DNA of 64,000 bases, from the NCBI RefSeq assembly GCF_001748365.1, contig NZ_BDHH01000010.1, forward strand, positions 1 through 64,000, read 5' to 3'. The notes under the pieces are model-generated. The model searched no databases, was not told where the DNA came from, and saw nothing but the letters and a program-made list of their open reading frames with translations. A program made the position numbers and the translations under genes. This document shows positions 62,582-64,000 of this stretch, piece after piece (position 1 is the stretch's first letter; every line of letters begins with the position of its first letter). Origin of the DNA: Fusibacter sp. 3D3. GTDB lineage: Bacteria; Bacillota; Clostridia; Peptostreptococcales; Acidaminobacteraceae.

Positions 62582-63751
62582 ATGAATAGTTTATTGCTTG
62601 TATCCAACGACGAAGTGTTTGGAATAAAATTCAATAATAGACTTAGCCATGATGTATACGATTTATCGATGACGTCAACCTTTGAAGAAGCTAAGGTACA
62701 ACTGGCTCAAAAAGATTATAGAATGGTGCTGGTTGATTTATCCGATGAAAATGAAATTGAAGTCTTATTGAGTTTTCTAAAGCTCAAGTATCCAAAAGTG
62801 ATTAGACTTGCAGTGATGAATGCCTCCACTTCTATGGACTACTATATGCCAAAACAGCAAAATAGTGCTCAAATGAGTTGGAAGAAAAACATTGATCATG
62901 AAGAATTGTTTATTATTATTGATAAAGTGATTGCTATTGATGAGCAGGTGAAAAACAGTGAACTGGTTAATCTGGTCTCAAATTTTAAACATTTACCCAC
63001 GGTGCCAGAAATTTATCACCAGTTGAATCTCTTAATTCAAGAAAATGCCTCTGTTGAAGAAATTGCGCTTAAGCTTGAAGAAGATCCTGCGGTGACTTCA
63101 AATATTTTAAAAATGGCGAATTCGGCGTTCTACAATGCCAAGACGGGGTCTATAAGACAAGCCATTATGTATATTGGTTTGATTAACGTTAAGAATATTA
63201 TCTTGACCAATGCGGTATTTGGAAATGATGGATTACCCCCTAAAACTAGGCAACTTCACTGGGAACATGTCAGCTTGACGAACAAAATCTTAAATGCTAT
63301 GTATTTTGAACTGCTGGGGAAGAAACTCAACAATAACATTTCTTCAGTGGGTTTACTGCATGATATCGGCAGTATTGTGCTCATGAGCAATTTTCCAAGA
63401 GAATTCAACAAAATAGTGGAAATCGTCAACAGTCAAGAAGGGGTTAATATCAATTCAGTGGAAAAAGAAATGATCGGATTTAATCATGAGGAGCTTGGTG
63501 GCCATTTACTCGATTTATGGGGATTGCCTTTTCCAATCATTGAAGCTGCGTTATACCACCATGAGCCCTTTTGTGATCAAGTCATCAACAAAGAACTTGT
63601 AATCAGCATGCACATTGCGAACTATTATGCATGGAAGTATATGAATAATAACCATTATCAGCAGAACCTCGATGCAAAAGCGTTTTCCGAACTGGGCATA
63701 ACTCAAAAAATGTTTGATGTTTTTTTTGAAAATTTAAAGCGAAAGCTATAG
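62582..63751 (+). CDS. HDOD-domain signalling protein with receiver-like N-terminus
   Basis: 389 residues. Residues 1 to about 125 look like a receiver (REC) domain (SLLLVSNDEVFGIKF start, VLVDLSDENE at the position of the phospho-Asp). About 135-385 is an HDOD domain (LPTVPEIYHQLNLLIQENAS, ILKMANSAFYN, GLLHDIGSIVLMSNFPREF, and EAALYHHEP). HDOD proteins act in regulation of signalling and motility without the full HD metal site. The frame opens at TTG 62570, but ATG 62582 fits GGAG at 6 bp. Monocistronic. Confidence 0.88.
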   Translation: MNSLLLVSNDEVFGIKFNNRLSHDVYDLSMTSTFEEAKVQLAQKDYRMVLVDLSDENEIEVLLSFLKLKYPKVIRLAVMNASTSMDYYMPKQQNSAQMSWKKNIDHEELFIIIDKVIAIDEQVKNSELVNLVSNFKHLPTVPEIYHQLNLLIQENASVEEIALKLEEDPAVTSNILKMANSAFYNAKTGSIRQAIMYIGLINVKNIILTNAVFGNDGLPPKTRQLHWEHVSLTNKILNAMYFELLGKKLNNNISSVGLLHDIGSIVLMSNFPREFNKIVEIVNSQEGVNINSVEKEMIGFNHEELGGHLLDLWGLPFPIIEAALYHHEPFCDQVINKELVISMHIANYYAWKYMNNNHYQQNLDAKAFSELGITQKMFDVFFENLKRKL

Positions 63752-63841
63752 GCGTGCGCTGTAAAATTTGATATGATTAGTATGAATAAAATGTGGAAGC
63801 TAGCAGGAATGTTGGCTTTTTCTATGAGAAGGGAGACATAA

Positions 63842-64000
63842 ATGTCTAAAGTATTAGTAAAAGTAAACGGTAGAGAAATTACAGAAAATGATTTAAATGC
63901 ATTTTTTGCAACATTAGGACAACAAGTACAAGGACAATTCCAAGGAGAACAAGGCATGGGACGTCTTTTAGATGAGCTCGTTTATCAAGAGTTGTTCTAT
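63842..64000 (+). CDS. Peptidyl-prolyl isomerase (PpiC/SurA-like), N-terminal part
   Basis: Only the first 53 codons are inside the window. VLVKVNGREITENDLNAFFA and GMGRLLDELVYQELFY match the chaperone-like N-terminal SurA_N region of parvulin-type foldases. No signal peptide precedes it, so a cytoplasmic form is likely. GAAGGGAGA lies 6 bp before ATG. The catalytic parvulin domain would lie beyond the edge. Confidence 0.75.
   Translation, partial: MSKVLVKVNGREITENDLNAFFATLGQQVQGQFQGEQGMGRLLDELVYQELFY

Overview
The window looks like a chromosomal segment of a low-GC, anaerobic, heterotrophic member of the Firmicutes/Clostridia. The signs are A-type (V/A-type) ATPase genes, a mostly tightly packed operon style with AGGAGG-type ribosome binding sites, many intrinsic terminators, a beta-glucoside PTS, hydrogenase maturation genes, oxygen-sensitive iron-sulfur flavoproteins and a TTGACA/TATAAT promoter type. 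A Fusibacter- or Acidaminobacter-like organism is a guess that cannot be tested without a search.

Layout. 1-3600 is a decayed mobile-element zone. It holds the 3' part of an ISAs1-family transposase, a possible PBECR4-like nuclease gene, two sets of 11-bp tandem repeats that resemble integrase arm sites, two hypothetical ORFs, IS21-like iterated 22-bp repeats butted against a truncated rhuM gene, and a multi-hairpin RNA candidate. 3600-10900 holds a chemoreceptor, an HxlR remnant, a flavoprotein, azlCD with a divergent regulator, and an orphan sensor kinase. 10968-15100 is hypB - iron-sulfur/FAD oxidoreductase - hypA, followed directly by the His-rich tail of a broken DMT transporter. 15100-16560 is a PadR-controlled pair of half-size permeases. 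17792-22010 is an RpiR-type regulator, a beta-glucoside PTS and a 6-phospho-beta-glucosidase. 22198-30667 is a nine-gene A-type ATPase operon. 32055-40248 is a disaccharide regulon: a GH13 amylosucrase-like enzyme, an ABC importer without its ATPase, and a GH65 phosphorylase fused to beta-phosphoglucomutase. Both of its promoters carry the same GAAACCGGTTTC operator in the spacer. 40346-41854 holds a LuxS-like protein and a PadR/DUF2812 pair with twin operators.

41961-51388 is a histidine biosynthesis operon (hisZ-G-C-B-H-A-FIE, reverse strand) flanked by two NhaC-superfamily transporters. Its leader, too short for ordinary gene finders, encodes a 24-residue peptide with four consecutive His codons. 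Behind it lie a large hairpin and a terminator, so classical transcription attenuation is the likely control. The operon lacks hisD and ends in a HisF-HisI-HisE fusion. 51598-53480 is a FabT-like MarR regulator, with a FabT-like palindrome at its promoter, followed by a DegV (fatty-acid-binding) protein. 53616-57830 is an eight-gene Mrp/Mbh-type cation antiporter module with no NuoL-like MrpA subunit and no hydrogenase. 57970-60479 is an M42 peptidase and a CcdA-TlpA thiol-redox pair behind a perfect palindrome. 60618-64000 holds a small membrane protein, a protein with a diadenylate-cyclase-like domain whose RHR motif is degenerate (preceded by a possible leader RNA), an HDOD protein and the start of a peptidyl-prolyl isomerase.

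The most notable items are the His leader peptide, the HisFIE fusion without hisD, the LuxS homologue lacking its catalytic cysteine, the MrpA-less antiporter module, the degenerate DAC-domain protein with its leader, and the structured RNA candidate at 3370-3505. All family assignments come from reading motifs. No searches were run.
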